Shown: one piece after another, positions 1 through 6,468 of the stretch
Position numbering within the stretch: position 1 is the stretch's first letter
How the letters are laid out: the number at the start of each line of letters is the position of its first letter
Assembly: GCA_002427525.1 (NCBI GenBank)
Contig: DIRP01000003.1
Span: 1 to 23,001, forward strand
Length of the DNA stretch: 23,001 bases
Source: Bacteroidales bacterium UBA5433
GTDB taxonomy: Bacteria; Bacteroidota; Bacteroidia; Bacteroidales; UBA932
Direction: 5' to 3'
Translations under genes and position numbers: made by a program
The notes under the pieces: generated by a model
The model's input: only the letters and a program-made list of their open reading frames with translations
Databases searched by the model: none
What the model was told of the DNA's origin: nothing

Positions 1-159
1 CGGGTGCCTGTTGATAAGATACCGCATTTTGAAGAAAAATTCCTGAATACTCTGGAAGCCAAACACAACCACACAGTGCTGGAACCGTTAAGCAAGGGAG
101 TGATTAACAAAGAAATAACAGATCTGATTGAAAGTGTGGCAGAACAAATAGCCGGATAA
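1..159 (+). CDS. atpA: ATP synthase F1 subunit alpha, C-terminal end (partial)
   Basis: This is an open frame entering from the left edge and ending at TAA 157-159, giving 52 residues. It reads RVPVDKIPHFEEKFLNTLEA near its start and ends in a helical segment (VINKEITDLIESVAEQIAG). This resembles the C-terminal helical domain of F1 alpha subunits as found in Bacteroidota. Only 2 nt separate it from atpG, the usual alpha-then-gamma order of the F1 operon, and that context is the strongest support. The subunit is part of the catalytic alpha3-beta3 hexamer of the membrane-bound ATP synthase. The nucleotide-binding part lies outside the window, so the call rests on the tail and the neighbour. Confidence 0.85.
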   Translation, partial: RVPVDKIPHFEEKFLNTLEAKHNHTVLEPLSKGVINKEITDLIESVAEQIAG

Positions 160-161
160 GT

Positions 162-1142
162 ATGGCATCTTTACGTGACATAAGAAGGAGGATTAGTTCT
201 GTACAAAATACGCAGAAGATTACGCAGGCTATGCAAAAAGTAGCTTCTGCAAAACTTCACAGAGCACAGACGGTGCTGGGGTACGTGCTTCCCTATGAAG
301 AACGCTTGCGGAATATGCTTTTGGATCTTGTCCACGAAGGATGTATTTCTTGTGAAGACGGCAGTCTTTTTACCCGGCATGAGCTCTTGCAGACTGCTGT
401 AACGGATAGCCGTCCCGTGAATAAAGTGTCTATTGTCTTTATTGCTTCTGATACCGGATTGTGTGGCGCGTACAATTCCAATATGGAACGGATGCTGCAT
501 GGTATCCTGAAAGAATACGAGGCACTGCCCCCGGAACACATCACGTTGTATCCTGTGGGACAAAAAATGCTGGAAGTAGCAAAAAAGACATCGTGCCGGG
601 TGGATGATCAATTGGTAGCGATGATGACCAATTTTACGTATCCGTCTGCAGAAAAAGTTGCCGGTACGCTTATAGAAGCGTATCTGAAAGGAGAGTCGGA
701 TAAGACGGAACTGGTGTTCTACCATTTTAGAACTATGGCCTCCCAGGTGATTAGCCGGGATGTCTTTCTGCCTTTTCAGGCCCTGCCGGAACAGGCGGCC
801 GTCCGCATGCCGGATACTGAATTAAAAGGCAAGCAGGGAGTACTTCTTCCCCAGGAATACCAGACAAAAGTCCACGACTTGGGGGGATGGGAGGGATACC
901 TTGCCGAGCCGGACAGTGAAGAATTTCTGGATACCCTGCTTTTGCGTGTATTGCGTTACAAATTGTACAGATCAGTCCTGGATGCCCATGCATCGGAACA
1001 TGCTGCCCGTACTATTGCCATGAAAGCAGCATCTGAAAATGCAGAAGATTTGCTCCGGGATTTGAAGTTGCAATACAACAAGAGCCGTCAGCAAGCCATT
1101 ACTACGGAAATTCTTGATATTGTGTCCGGAGCAGCCAGGTAA
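162..1142 (+). CDS. atpG: ATP synthase F1 subunit gamma
   Basis: This is the central rotor shaft of F1, transmitting rotation of the c-ring to the alpha3-beta3 hexamer. The N-terminus MASLRDIRRRISSVQNTQKI followed by TQAMQKVASAKLHRAQ is the classical gamma coiled-coil signature. DTGLCGAYNSN (about residues 98-108) is the conserved central motif, and the end (ASEHAARTIAMKAASENAEDL, then SRQQAITTEILDIVSGAA) is the second long helix. At 326 aa it is longer than the roughly 290 aa usual for the family. The extra length appears to lie around residues 60-85 and 205-245, in the Rossmann-like part rather than the coiled coil. It starts 2 nt after atpA with no Shine-Dalgarno, so it is probably translated from the same mRNA. 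It is convergent with hpf. Confidence 0.97.
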   Translation: MASLRDIRRRISSVQNTQKITQAMQKVASAKLHRAQTVLGYVLPYEERLRNMLLDLVHEGCISCEDGSLFTRHELLQTAVTDSRPVNKVSIVFIASDTGLCGAYNSNMERMLHGILKEYEALPPEHITLYPVGQKMLEVAKKTSCRVDDQLVAMMTNFTYPSAEKVAGTLIEAYLKGESDKTELVFYHFRTMASQVISRDVFLPFQALPEQAAVRMPDTELKGKQGVLLPQEYQTKVHDLGGWEGYLAEPDSEEFLDTLLLRVLRYKLYRSVLDAHASEHAARTIAMKAASENAEDLLRDLKLQYNKSRQQAITTEILDIVSGAAR

Positions 1143-1185
1143 CCGTATTGGTCAGTTCCGGATAACAGCATGTGGGTACGGGAGG

Positions 1186-1479
1186 TTATGCGCCGCGCAT
1201 TTTTTCTTTTGTTTTAACAAGGTTTTCTTTTAATACCTCTACACCTGAGGCAATAGCTTCTTCAAAAGTGCTGTTGTTCCGTTCTACGAGCAGGTCGTTT
1301 CCCGGAAGGTGTACACGAATGGTGGCCTTTTTGTTTTCATGACCGGGTACTAGTGAAAGAGTGACTTCAACTCCAATGATGGCATCAAAGAATCGTTCCA
1401 GTTTCCCTACTTTTTCATGTATGAAGTCAAGCAATTTTTTATCGGCATCAAATTTTACGGATTCCACTCTGATGTTCAT
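1186..1479 (-). CDS. hpf: ribosome hibernation promoting factor (short HPF/RaiA family)
   Basis: A 97-aa protein with the HPF/YfiA fold order beta-alpha-beta-beta-beta-alpha. It has MNIRVESVKFDADKKLLDFI at the start, KVGKLERFFD in helix 1, then a strand rich in charged residues and the second helix STFEEAIASGVEVLKENLVK. Such proteins bind in the decoding centre of the 30S subunit during stationary phase and help ribosomes dimerise or become inactive. It lacks the C-terminal dimerisation domain of long HPF. I chose ATG at 1479 because MNIRV is the normal start and a GGAGGT at 1485-1490 lies 5 nt upstream. An in-frame ATG at 1530, overlapping the xerC stop as ATGA, would add 17 unconserved residues. 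It is last in the rpsU-xerC-hpf run. Confidence 0.93.
   Translation of the reverse strand: MNIRVESVKFDADKKLLDFIHEKVGKLERFFDAIIGVEVTLSLVPGHENKKATIRVHLPGNDLLVERNNSTFEEAIASGVEVLKENLVKTKEKMRGA
1189..1206 (+). terminator. possible short intrinsic terminator after atpG
   Basis: A small hairpin TGCG-CCG-CGCA (1189-1199) is followed directly by six T residues (1200-1205, within tttttt-c-tttt). It could end the atp transcript on the + strand. The stem is only 4 bp and overlaps the last codons of hpf on the other strand, so the match may be coincidental. Confidence 0.3.
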
Positions 1480-1484
1480 GATAT

Positions 1485-1490
1485 ACCTCC
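1485..1490 (-). promoter_or_regulatory. Shine-Dalgarno sequence of hpf
   Basis: GGAGGT on the - strand, 5 nt before the ATG at 1479. It decides the start codon. It stands out because all other genes here except rpsU lack such a sequence. Confidence 0.8.
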
Positions 1491-1526
1491 ATTTTTTAGT
1501 GTTAATTAATGAGCTCCCGGGGGTGG

Positions 1527-2387
1527 TCATGCCCTGGGATGTGCTTTTTTATAAGTTTTTTTTAATGCTTCAAACGAATTGTGTGTGTAAACCTGTGTAG
1601 CAGCCAACGAAGAATGTCCCAACAGCTCTTTGATGCTGTTCAGGTCGGCCCCTCTGTTTAATAAGTGGGTAGCCAGGGAATGGCGCAGGACGTGGGGGCT
1701 TTTTTTGCCTGTAAAACCGGGTTCCCGGGACAATTCTTTATGTACCATCTTACTGATTGTTGTCAGGGCCAGCGGCTCTCCGTTTTTTCGGCAAAAGAGC
1801 CAGGGCGAGGGCGTGTCCCTGCTCTCTGAAAATGCTTGCAAATCCCGGACCAAATCTTGTTGGAGCGGAACTTGCCGTTCTTTGTTGCCCTTTCCCCGGA
1901 TACGCAGGACAGATCTGTCAAAATCCAGGTCTTCCATACGGATGCCCGCCAGCTCTGCCCGGCGGATACCGGTGGCGTACAGCAGGTGGATCATCAGGGA
2001 TACTGGCGAGAGAGGTTCCTCTTGGTTGTCAATCAGGTTGTTGATGCTTTGTTCCGGATAGAATTCAGGAATCCTTTGTCCCTTTTTGGGACGTACGAGC
2101 AGCTTAAGCACGTTGTCTTTGAGCTTTCCTTTGCTTACCAGGTAATTGCTGAAAGAGCTGAGGGCAGAAAGCTTTTGGTAGATGGTAGCCGGGCTGAGTC
2201 CTTCTTCAATAAGAGCACTTGTATAGGCTCTGAGATCTGCCAGTTCCACACGTTCCATGGGGTTGTTTTCCTCGTGGAAACCCATGAAATCATAAAAGTG
2301 TGAAATTGCCTGATAATAAATTACTTGTGTTCTGTTAGAGTACCGTTTCTGTACCCTTAGGAATTCTATAAAACCGTCCCTTTCCAT
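1527..2387 (-). CDS. xerC: tyrosine recombinase, XerC/XerD type
   Basis: A 286-aa site-specific recombinase, the usual Xer length. The N-terminal SAM-like DNA-binding domain spans about residues 1-95. The catalytic domain carries the full set of active residues: Arg142 (ATGIRRAEL), Lys167 (RGKGNKERQVPL), His232 and Arg235 (PHVLRHSLATHLL), His258 (ELLGHSSLAATQ) and the nucleophile Tyr267 (VYTH). Xer enzymes resolve chromosome dimers at dif; some relatives act on mobile or invertible DNA. Its position between rpsU and hpf is the common one in Bacteroidales, so it is probably the housekeeping enzyme. I prefer ATG 2387; a TTG at 2396 would add three residues. Because a terminator follows rpsU, expression may depend on read-through. 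XerC versus XerD cannot be decided here. Confidence 0.9.
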   Translation of the reverse strand: MERDGFIEFLRVQKRYSNRTQVIYYQAISHFYDFMGFHEENNPMERVELADLRAYTSALIEEGLSPATIYQKLSALSSFSNYLVSKGKLKDNVLKLLVRPKKGQRIPEFYPEQSINNLIDNQEEPLSPVSLMIHLLYATGIRRAELAGIRMEDLDFDRSVLRIRGKGNKERQVPLQQDLVRDLQAFSESRDTPSPWLFCRKNGEPLALTTISKMVHKELSREPGFTGKKSPHVLRHSLATHLLNRGADLNSIKELLGHSSLAATQVYTHNSFEALKKTYKKAHPRA

Positions 2388-2402
2388 CGTAAACAAATAT
2401 AC

Positions 2403-2427
2403 AAAAAAACGAGGATTAATCCTCGTT
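2403..2427 (-). terminator. intrinsic terminator/attenuator at the 3' end of rpsU
   Basis: A perfect 20-bp palindrome (2408-2427, core CGAGGATTAATCCTCG) forms an 8-bp stem with a TTAA loop. On the - strand it is followed by a run of seven T (2403-2409). The rpsU stop codon (2416-2418) lies in the loop, so a terminating ribosome would cover the hairpin. The xerC start is only 16 nt beyond the T run, which suggests partial termination between rpsU and xerC-hpf. Confidence 0.8.
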
Positions 2428-2607
2428 GTCCTGTAAGTGTTGTTTGTAGGCGGCTTTTTTTCTTTGTTCCCTTTTTATGACGGAGGGTTTGCTAAAAGCC
2501 TGACGGGAACGGAGTTCTCGAACGATACCTGTTTTTTCAAATTTGCGTTTGAATTTTTTTAAAGCCCGTTCAATATTTTCGCCTTCTTTTACCGGTACAA
2601 TGATCAT
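2416..2607 (-). CDS. rpsU: 30S ribosomal protein bS21
   Basis: A 63-aa basic protein, MIIVPVKEGENIERALKKFK onward with FEKTGIVRELRSRQAF and a lysine-rich tail, matching bS21 in length and sequence. It binds on the 30S platform next to the 3' end of 16S rRNA. In Bacteroidota ribosomes, bS21 with bS6 and bS18 is known to help sequester the anti-Shine-Dalgarno tail. The start at 2607 is set by the MIIVPV opening and by a very strong Shine-Dalgarno upstream; longer in-frame extensions are not conserved-looking. It has its own promoter (2641-2670) and is followed by a terminator on its stop codon. Confidence 0.97.
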   Translation of the reverse strand: MIIVPVKEGENIERALKKFKRKFEKTGIVRELRSRQAFSKPSVIKREQRKKAAYKQHLQDNED

Positions 2608-2618
2608 ATAATTACAGA

Positions 2619-2628
2619 CACCTCCTTT
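2619..2628 (-). promoter_or_regulatory. unusually strong Shine-Dalgarno of rpsU
   Basis: AAAGGAGGTG on the - strand is a 10-nt perfect complement to the CACCUCCUUU tail of 16S rRNA. It ends 11 nt before the rpsU ATG. In a phylum whose ribosomes normally hide this tail, such a site on rpsU fits autoregulation by bS21, with ribosomes lacking bS21 translating rpsU best. The autoregulation is inference from known family behaviour; the site itself is plain in the sequence. Confidence 0.85.
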
Positions 2629-2640
2629 TGCTATGGGTTG

Positions 2641-2670
2641 CAAAAGTAGATAAAAAAATGGTAAATCAAA
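2641..2670 (-). promoter_or_regulatory. rpsU promoter, Bacteroidota type
   Basis: On the - strand TTTG (2667-2670), an 18-bp spacer and TACTTTTG (2641-2648) fit the -33 TTTG / -7 TAnnTTTG pattern. The start of transcription would fall near 2636, about 30 nt before the rpsU start codon. Confidence 0.6.
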
Positions 2671-2680
2671 GCTTATCCCG

Positions 2681-2688
2681 TATATTTG
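2681..2688 (+). promoter_or_regulatory. -7 box for the hutU-mutA-mutB operon
   Basis: TATATTTG is an exact TAnnTTTG match, 29 nt before the hutU ATG. I see no good -33 TTTG at the usual distance, so the operon may need an activator. It is divergent from the rpsU promoter, 33 bp away. Confidence 0.5.
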
Positions 2689-2717
2689 CATGTTAATTTC
2701 AATAATTTTACCAGATT

Positions 2718-4712
2718 ATGAAAATTGAAGGCATTCCATCCAGTATCCCGCCGGCATTGCCTTTTGATACGGGTGTTGTTCATGCACCTGTCAGAAAAGA
2801 TATCCTCACAACAGAAGAGAAAAAGCTGGCACTGGCTAATGCATTGCGGTATTTTCCGGCTGAACAGCACGCAGAGCTGGCTCCGGAATTTGCAAAGGAG
2901 CTGAAAGAATACGGACGTATTTATATGTACCGCTACCGGCCGCAGGAACCTATAACGGCAGGCAGTATAGATCGTTATCCGGCTGTATGCCGCCAGGCTG
3001 CGGCCATTATGTTAATGATCAACAACAACCTGGATAAGGCCGTTGCGCAGCATCCCCACGAACTGATTACGTACGGGGGAAATGGTGCTGTTTTTCAAAA
3101 CTGGGCACAGTACAGGCTTTGTATGAAGTATTTGATGGAAATGACAGAGGAGCAAACGCTGGTTCTGTATTCCGGCCATCCCCTGGGCCTTTTCCCGTCT
3201 TCTAAAGAAGCTCCCAGGCTGGTGATTACCAACGGTATGGTTATCCCCAATTATTCATCACGGGATCATTGGGAAAAACTGAATGCGCTGGGAGTATCCC
3301 AGTACGGGCAGATGACAGCCGGTTCGTTTATGTATATAGGTCCTCAGGGAATTGTGCACGGAACAACCATAACCCTATTGAATGCAGCCAGAAAATTCAA
3401 GAAGGAAGGGACAGGTTCCTTGCTTTTTGTTTCCAGCGGGTTGGGGGGCATGTCAGGTGCACAGCCTAAAGCAGCCCGTATTGCAGGTATTGTTGGGGTA
3501 GTGGCTGAAATTGATCCCGGGGCTACGTCCAAAAGGTACGAACAGGGCTGGGTAGATGAAGTATACGAAGACCTGGAATTGTTGGCTGAAAGAATCCGAA
3601 AGGCCAAAAAGGCAGGAGAAGCTGTATCGTTGGCGTACCAGGGCAATGTGGTAGATTTGTGGGAATACCTGGCGACTTCTGATATACAGGTAGAATTGGG
3701 TTCGGACCAGACAAGTTTGCACAACCCGTTCTCGGGAGGGTATTATCCGGTGGGACATACATTGGAAAAGTCCAAAGACATGATTGCCCATGATCCGGAG
3801 CGGTTTGCAGAAGAGGTGAAAAAAAGCTTGTGCCGGCAGGTGCAGGCTATCAATACGCTGGCATCAAAAGGCATGTACTTTTTTGATTACGGGAATGCGT
3901 TTCTGCTGGAGTCTTCCCGGGCAGGAGCGGCTATTCTGGATGGCAACGGAAAATTCCGCTACCCTTCCTACGTACAGGACATTATGGGCCCTTTGTTCTT
4001 TGATTACGGATTTGGACCTTTCCGCTGGGTGTGTACCTCGTCCCTTCCGGAGGATTTACAAGAAACAGACCGCATTGCCGCCGGTGTTTTGGAAGAGCTC
4101 CTGGCAGAGGCCCCTGAAGACATACGCCACCAGTTGCAGGATAACCTTGATTGGATACGTAAGGCAGATGAGAACCACCTGGTAGTAGGTTCTCAGGCCC
4201 GGATTTTGTATGCAGATGCTACAGGCAGGGTGCGGATTGCCCTTGCCATAAACCGGGCTATCAGAGAAGGACGTATCAAAGCACCTGTTGTGTTGGGGAG
4301 GGACCATCATGATGTTTCCGGGACAGATTCTCCTTTTAGGGAAACGTCTAATATTTACGACGGTTCTGCTCTTACGGCCGATATGGCCGTACACAATGTG
4401 ATAGGGGATGCATTCCGTGGTGCCACGTGGGTGTCGTTGCACAACGGCGGAGGTGTTGGTTGGGGAGAGGTAGTTAACGGAGGGTTTGGATTGGTGATTG
4501 ATGGCAGTGAAACCTCTGACAGGCAAATTAAAAGCATGTTGTTCTGGGATGTAAACAACGGTATTGCCCGGCGTGCCTGGGCAAGAAATAAAGGAGCGCT
4601 GGCAGCTCTGGAGCGTGCCATGGAAGAGGAACCTTTGCTGAAGGTAACGGTCCCTGTTCTTGCAGATCCTGCTGTGTTGGATGTGATAGATAGTATTTAT
4701 TCTAAACAATAA
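2718..4712 (+). CDS. hutU: urocanate hydratase (urocanase), long type
   Basis: Converts urocanate to imidazolone propionate, step two of histidine degradation, in the cytoplasm with tightly bound NAD+. Visible family motifs are YGGNGAVFQNW (from residue 119), SGHPLGLFPS, MTAGSFMYIGPQGIVHGTT, VSSGLGGMSGAQPKAA (glycine-rich NAD+ site), LGSDQTSLHNPF, GRDHHDVSGTDSPFRET and ATWVSLHNGGGVGWGE. Cys439 (RWVCTSS) lies where the family's catalytic cysteine region is expected, though I cannot align it exactly. At 664 aa it belongs to the long type found in Bacteroidota, against about 560 aa in proteobacteria. No hutH, hutI, ftcD or fchA is present nearby. It ends 1 nt before mutA, so it is the first gene of an operon with methylmalonyl-CoA mutase. 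No Shine-Dalgarno precedes ATG 2718. Confidence 0.95.
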   Translation: MKIEGIPSSIPPALPFDTGVVHAPVRKDILTTEEKKLALANALRYFPAEQHAELAPEFAKELKEYGRIYMYRYRPQEPITAGSIDRYPAVCRQAAAIMLMINNNLDKAVAQHPHELITYGGNGAVFQNWAQYRLCMKYLMEMTEEQTLVLYSGHPLGLFPSSKEAPRLVITNGMVIPNYSSRDHWEKLNALGVSQYGQMTAGSFMYIGPQGIVHGTTITLLNAARKFKKEGTGSLLFVSSGLGGMSGAQPKAARIAGIVGVVAEIDPGATSKRYEQGWVDEVYEDLELLAERIRKAKKAGEAVSLAYQGNVVDLWEYLATSDIQVELGSDQTSLHNPFSGGYYPVGHTLEKSKDMIAHDPERFAEEVKKSLCRQVQAINTLASKGMYFFDYGNAFLLESSRAGAAILDGNGKFRYPSYVQDIMGPLFFDYGFGPFRWVCTSSLPEDLQETDRIAAGVLEELLAEAPEDIRHQLQDNLDWIRKADENHLVVGSQARILYADATGRVRIALAINRAIREGRIKAPVVLGRDHHDVSGTDSPFRETSNIYDGSALTADMAVHNVIGDAFRGATWVSLHNGGGVGWGEVVNGGFGLVIDGSETSDRQIKSMLFWDVNNGIARRAWARNKGALAALERAMEEEPLLKVTVPVLADPAVLDVIDSIYSKQ

Positions 4713-4713
4713 T

Positions 4714-6468
4714 ATGACAGAAAAATTATTCAAAGATTTTCCACCGGTTTCCACTCAGCAGTGGGAAGAGCAGATTGTTAAAGATTTGAAGGGAGCTGAT
4801 TATGATAAAAAATTGGTATGGAAAACACCTGATGGGTTCAAGGTTCGTCCCTATTACAGGGCCGAAGATTTGGAAGGAATGCTTCCTGTACGGGGCACAA
4901 AAGAAGACAACAACTGGCTTGTAAGGCAAACGTTTGTTGTGAAGGACAACCTGAAAGAAGTAAATACCCTGGTGCTGGATGCTTTGCAGAGAGGGGCCGA
5001 GTCTGTGGGTTTTCGTCTGGAAACGGGCCGGAAACTTAAAAAGCAGGATATAGCGGTTTTGCTTCAAGGGGTGTACGTGCCGGCCGTTGAATTGTCTTTT
5101 GAAGGAATGGATTGTTCCGGATCCGATACGTTGTATGCTTTCCTGGAATACCTGAAGGAGTCTGAAACTGACCCGTCTGCTGTACGGGCACGTTTTTCCT
5201 TTGATCCGCTGGGAGATGCCTTTTTTAAAGGTACGGAGCTCCGGAAAGAAGACATAGGTACTTTGGCAGAATTGGTGAAAGCCTGCCGGACGTATCCGGG
5301 AATACGTGTTGTTTCTGTACCGGGCTATAAATGGAAAAATCTGGGTTGCGGTGTGGTACAGGAACTTGCCTGCAGCCTGGCTCTTGGAAAAGAATACATA
5401 GACCTGCTGACGGAAAACGGACTTTCCCGGGAAGAGGCAGCACACGCCCTCCATTTTCATATGGGTATAGGGTTGCATTATTTTCTGGAAATAGCAAAAT
5501 TCCGGGCCATGAGGGTATTGTGGAACGGTATTTCAGAGCAGACCGGCAGCGTGCATGCTACTACCAGTTTTTGGGACCAGACGGCTTACGATATGTATGT
5601 GAACCTGCTCCGGGGTACTACCGGGGCTATGTCGGCTGCCATTGCCGGAGTGGATTCCATGGAAGTGCTGCCCTTTGACTGTGTACTTACAGAAGGAACT
5701 GCTCAGAGTACCCGCCTGGCAAGAAATATTCAGGTTATTCTGAAAGAAGAAGCCGGATTCAATAAGGTAGCAGACCCGGCAGCCGGATCGTATTATGTAG
5801 AAAACCTGACGGTTTCTATAGTGGAAGAAACACGTAAACTTACAGAGGAAATCCTGCAGAAAGGAGGGTTTGCAGCACAGCAGGCCGTTCAGTGGGTTCA
5901 CGAACACATCCGGGCTACGCGCGAAAGGCGCATGGAAAAAATCGCCTCGGGAAGGGAAGTGGTGGTGGGAATTAACAAATACCCCGATCCGTTAGGCAAG
6001 GCACCGGAAGGTCTGGCTACGCTTCCGGAAGAGAAATGGCAAAGGGCCTCGGCAAGTTTTGAGAAAATGCGCTTGAAAACAGAACAGGCACCGGAAATTC
6101 CGGTTGTCTTCCTGCTTACTTTCGGGAACCTGGGTATGTGCCGCGCCAGGGCTCAGTTTGCAACCAACTTTTTTGGAGTAGCAGGTTTTAATGTTGTAGA
6201 TAACAACAGGTTCGCATCTGTTGAGGAAGGCATTGAGGCGGCCCGCAAACGAGGTGCACACATAGTGGTAGCTTGTTCTTCAGACGAAGAATATGCAGCA
6301 GCGGTGCCTCTTATTTTCCATTCACTTGGCAAACAAGCCATTGTAACGGTAGCCGGTGAGCCGCCTTGTAAAGAAAATCTGATGGCCGAAGGAATTCAAC
6401 ATTTTATCAGCGTTCGCAGCAACCTGTTGGAGACACTCCTCCAATACCAAAAAGAACTGGGATTATGA
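4714..6468 (+). CDS. mutA: methylmalonyl-CoA mutase small (beta) subunit
   Basis: A 584-aa protein with a mutase TIM-barrel domain (about residues 30-440; WEEQIVKDLKGADYDKKLVW, then HFHMGIGLHYFLEIAKFRAM and DPAAGSYYVENLT) and a C-terminal flavodoxin-like cobalamin-type domain. In the latter the cobalt-binding DxHxxG is lost: FGNLGMCRARAQF (from residue 470) has Leu and Met where the large subunit has Asp and His. This is the normal condition of the non-catalytic subunit. Together with MutB it forms the heterodimer that interconverts succinyl-CoA and (R)-methylmalonyl-CoA in propionate formation. It starts 1 nt after hutU and overlaps mutB by 4 nt (ATGA), so the three are surely cotranscribed. 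Confidence 0.95.
   Translation: MTEKLFKDFPPVSTQQWEEQIVKDLKGADYDKKLVWKTPDGFKVRPYYRAEDLEGMLPVRGTKEDNNWLVRQTFVVKDNLKEVNTLVLDALQRGAESVGFRLETGRKLKKQDIAVLLQGVYVPAVELSFEGMDCSGSDTLYAFLEYLKESETDPSAVRARFSFDPLGDAFFKGTELRKEDIGTLAELVKACRTYPGIRVVSVPGYKWKNLGCGVVQELACSLALGKEYIDLLTENGLSREEAAHALHFHMGIGLHYFLEIAKFRAMRVLWNGISEQTGSVHATTSFWDQTAYDMYVNLLRGTTGAMSAAIAGVDSMEVLPFDCVLTEGTAQSTRLARNIQVILKEEAGFNKVADPAAGSYYVENLTVSIVEETRKLTEEILQKGGFAAQQAVQWVHEHIRATRERRMEKIASGREVVVGINKYPDPLGKAPEGLATLPEEKWQRASASFEKMRLKTEQAPEIPVVFLLTFGNLGMCRARAQFATNFFGVAGFNVVDNNRFASVEEGIEAARKRGAHIVVACSSDEEYAAAVPLIFHSLGKQAIVTVAGEPPCKENLMAEGIQHFISVRSNLLETLLQYQKELGL

Noticed and set aside
171..993. Long reverse-strand open frames within atpG, and similar antisense frames in hutU, mutA and mutB
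   Set aside because: They are shadows of strongly recognised genes on the opposite strand and have no family resemblance of their own.
2608..2717. Cobalamin riboswitch before the mutase operon
   Set aside because: The leader before hutU is only about 25-30 nt after the promoter box, too short, and lacks a B12-box.
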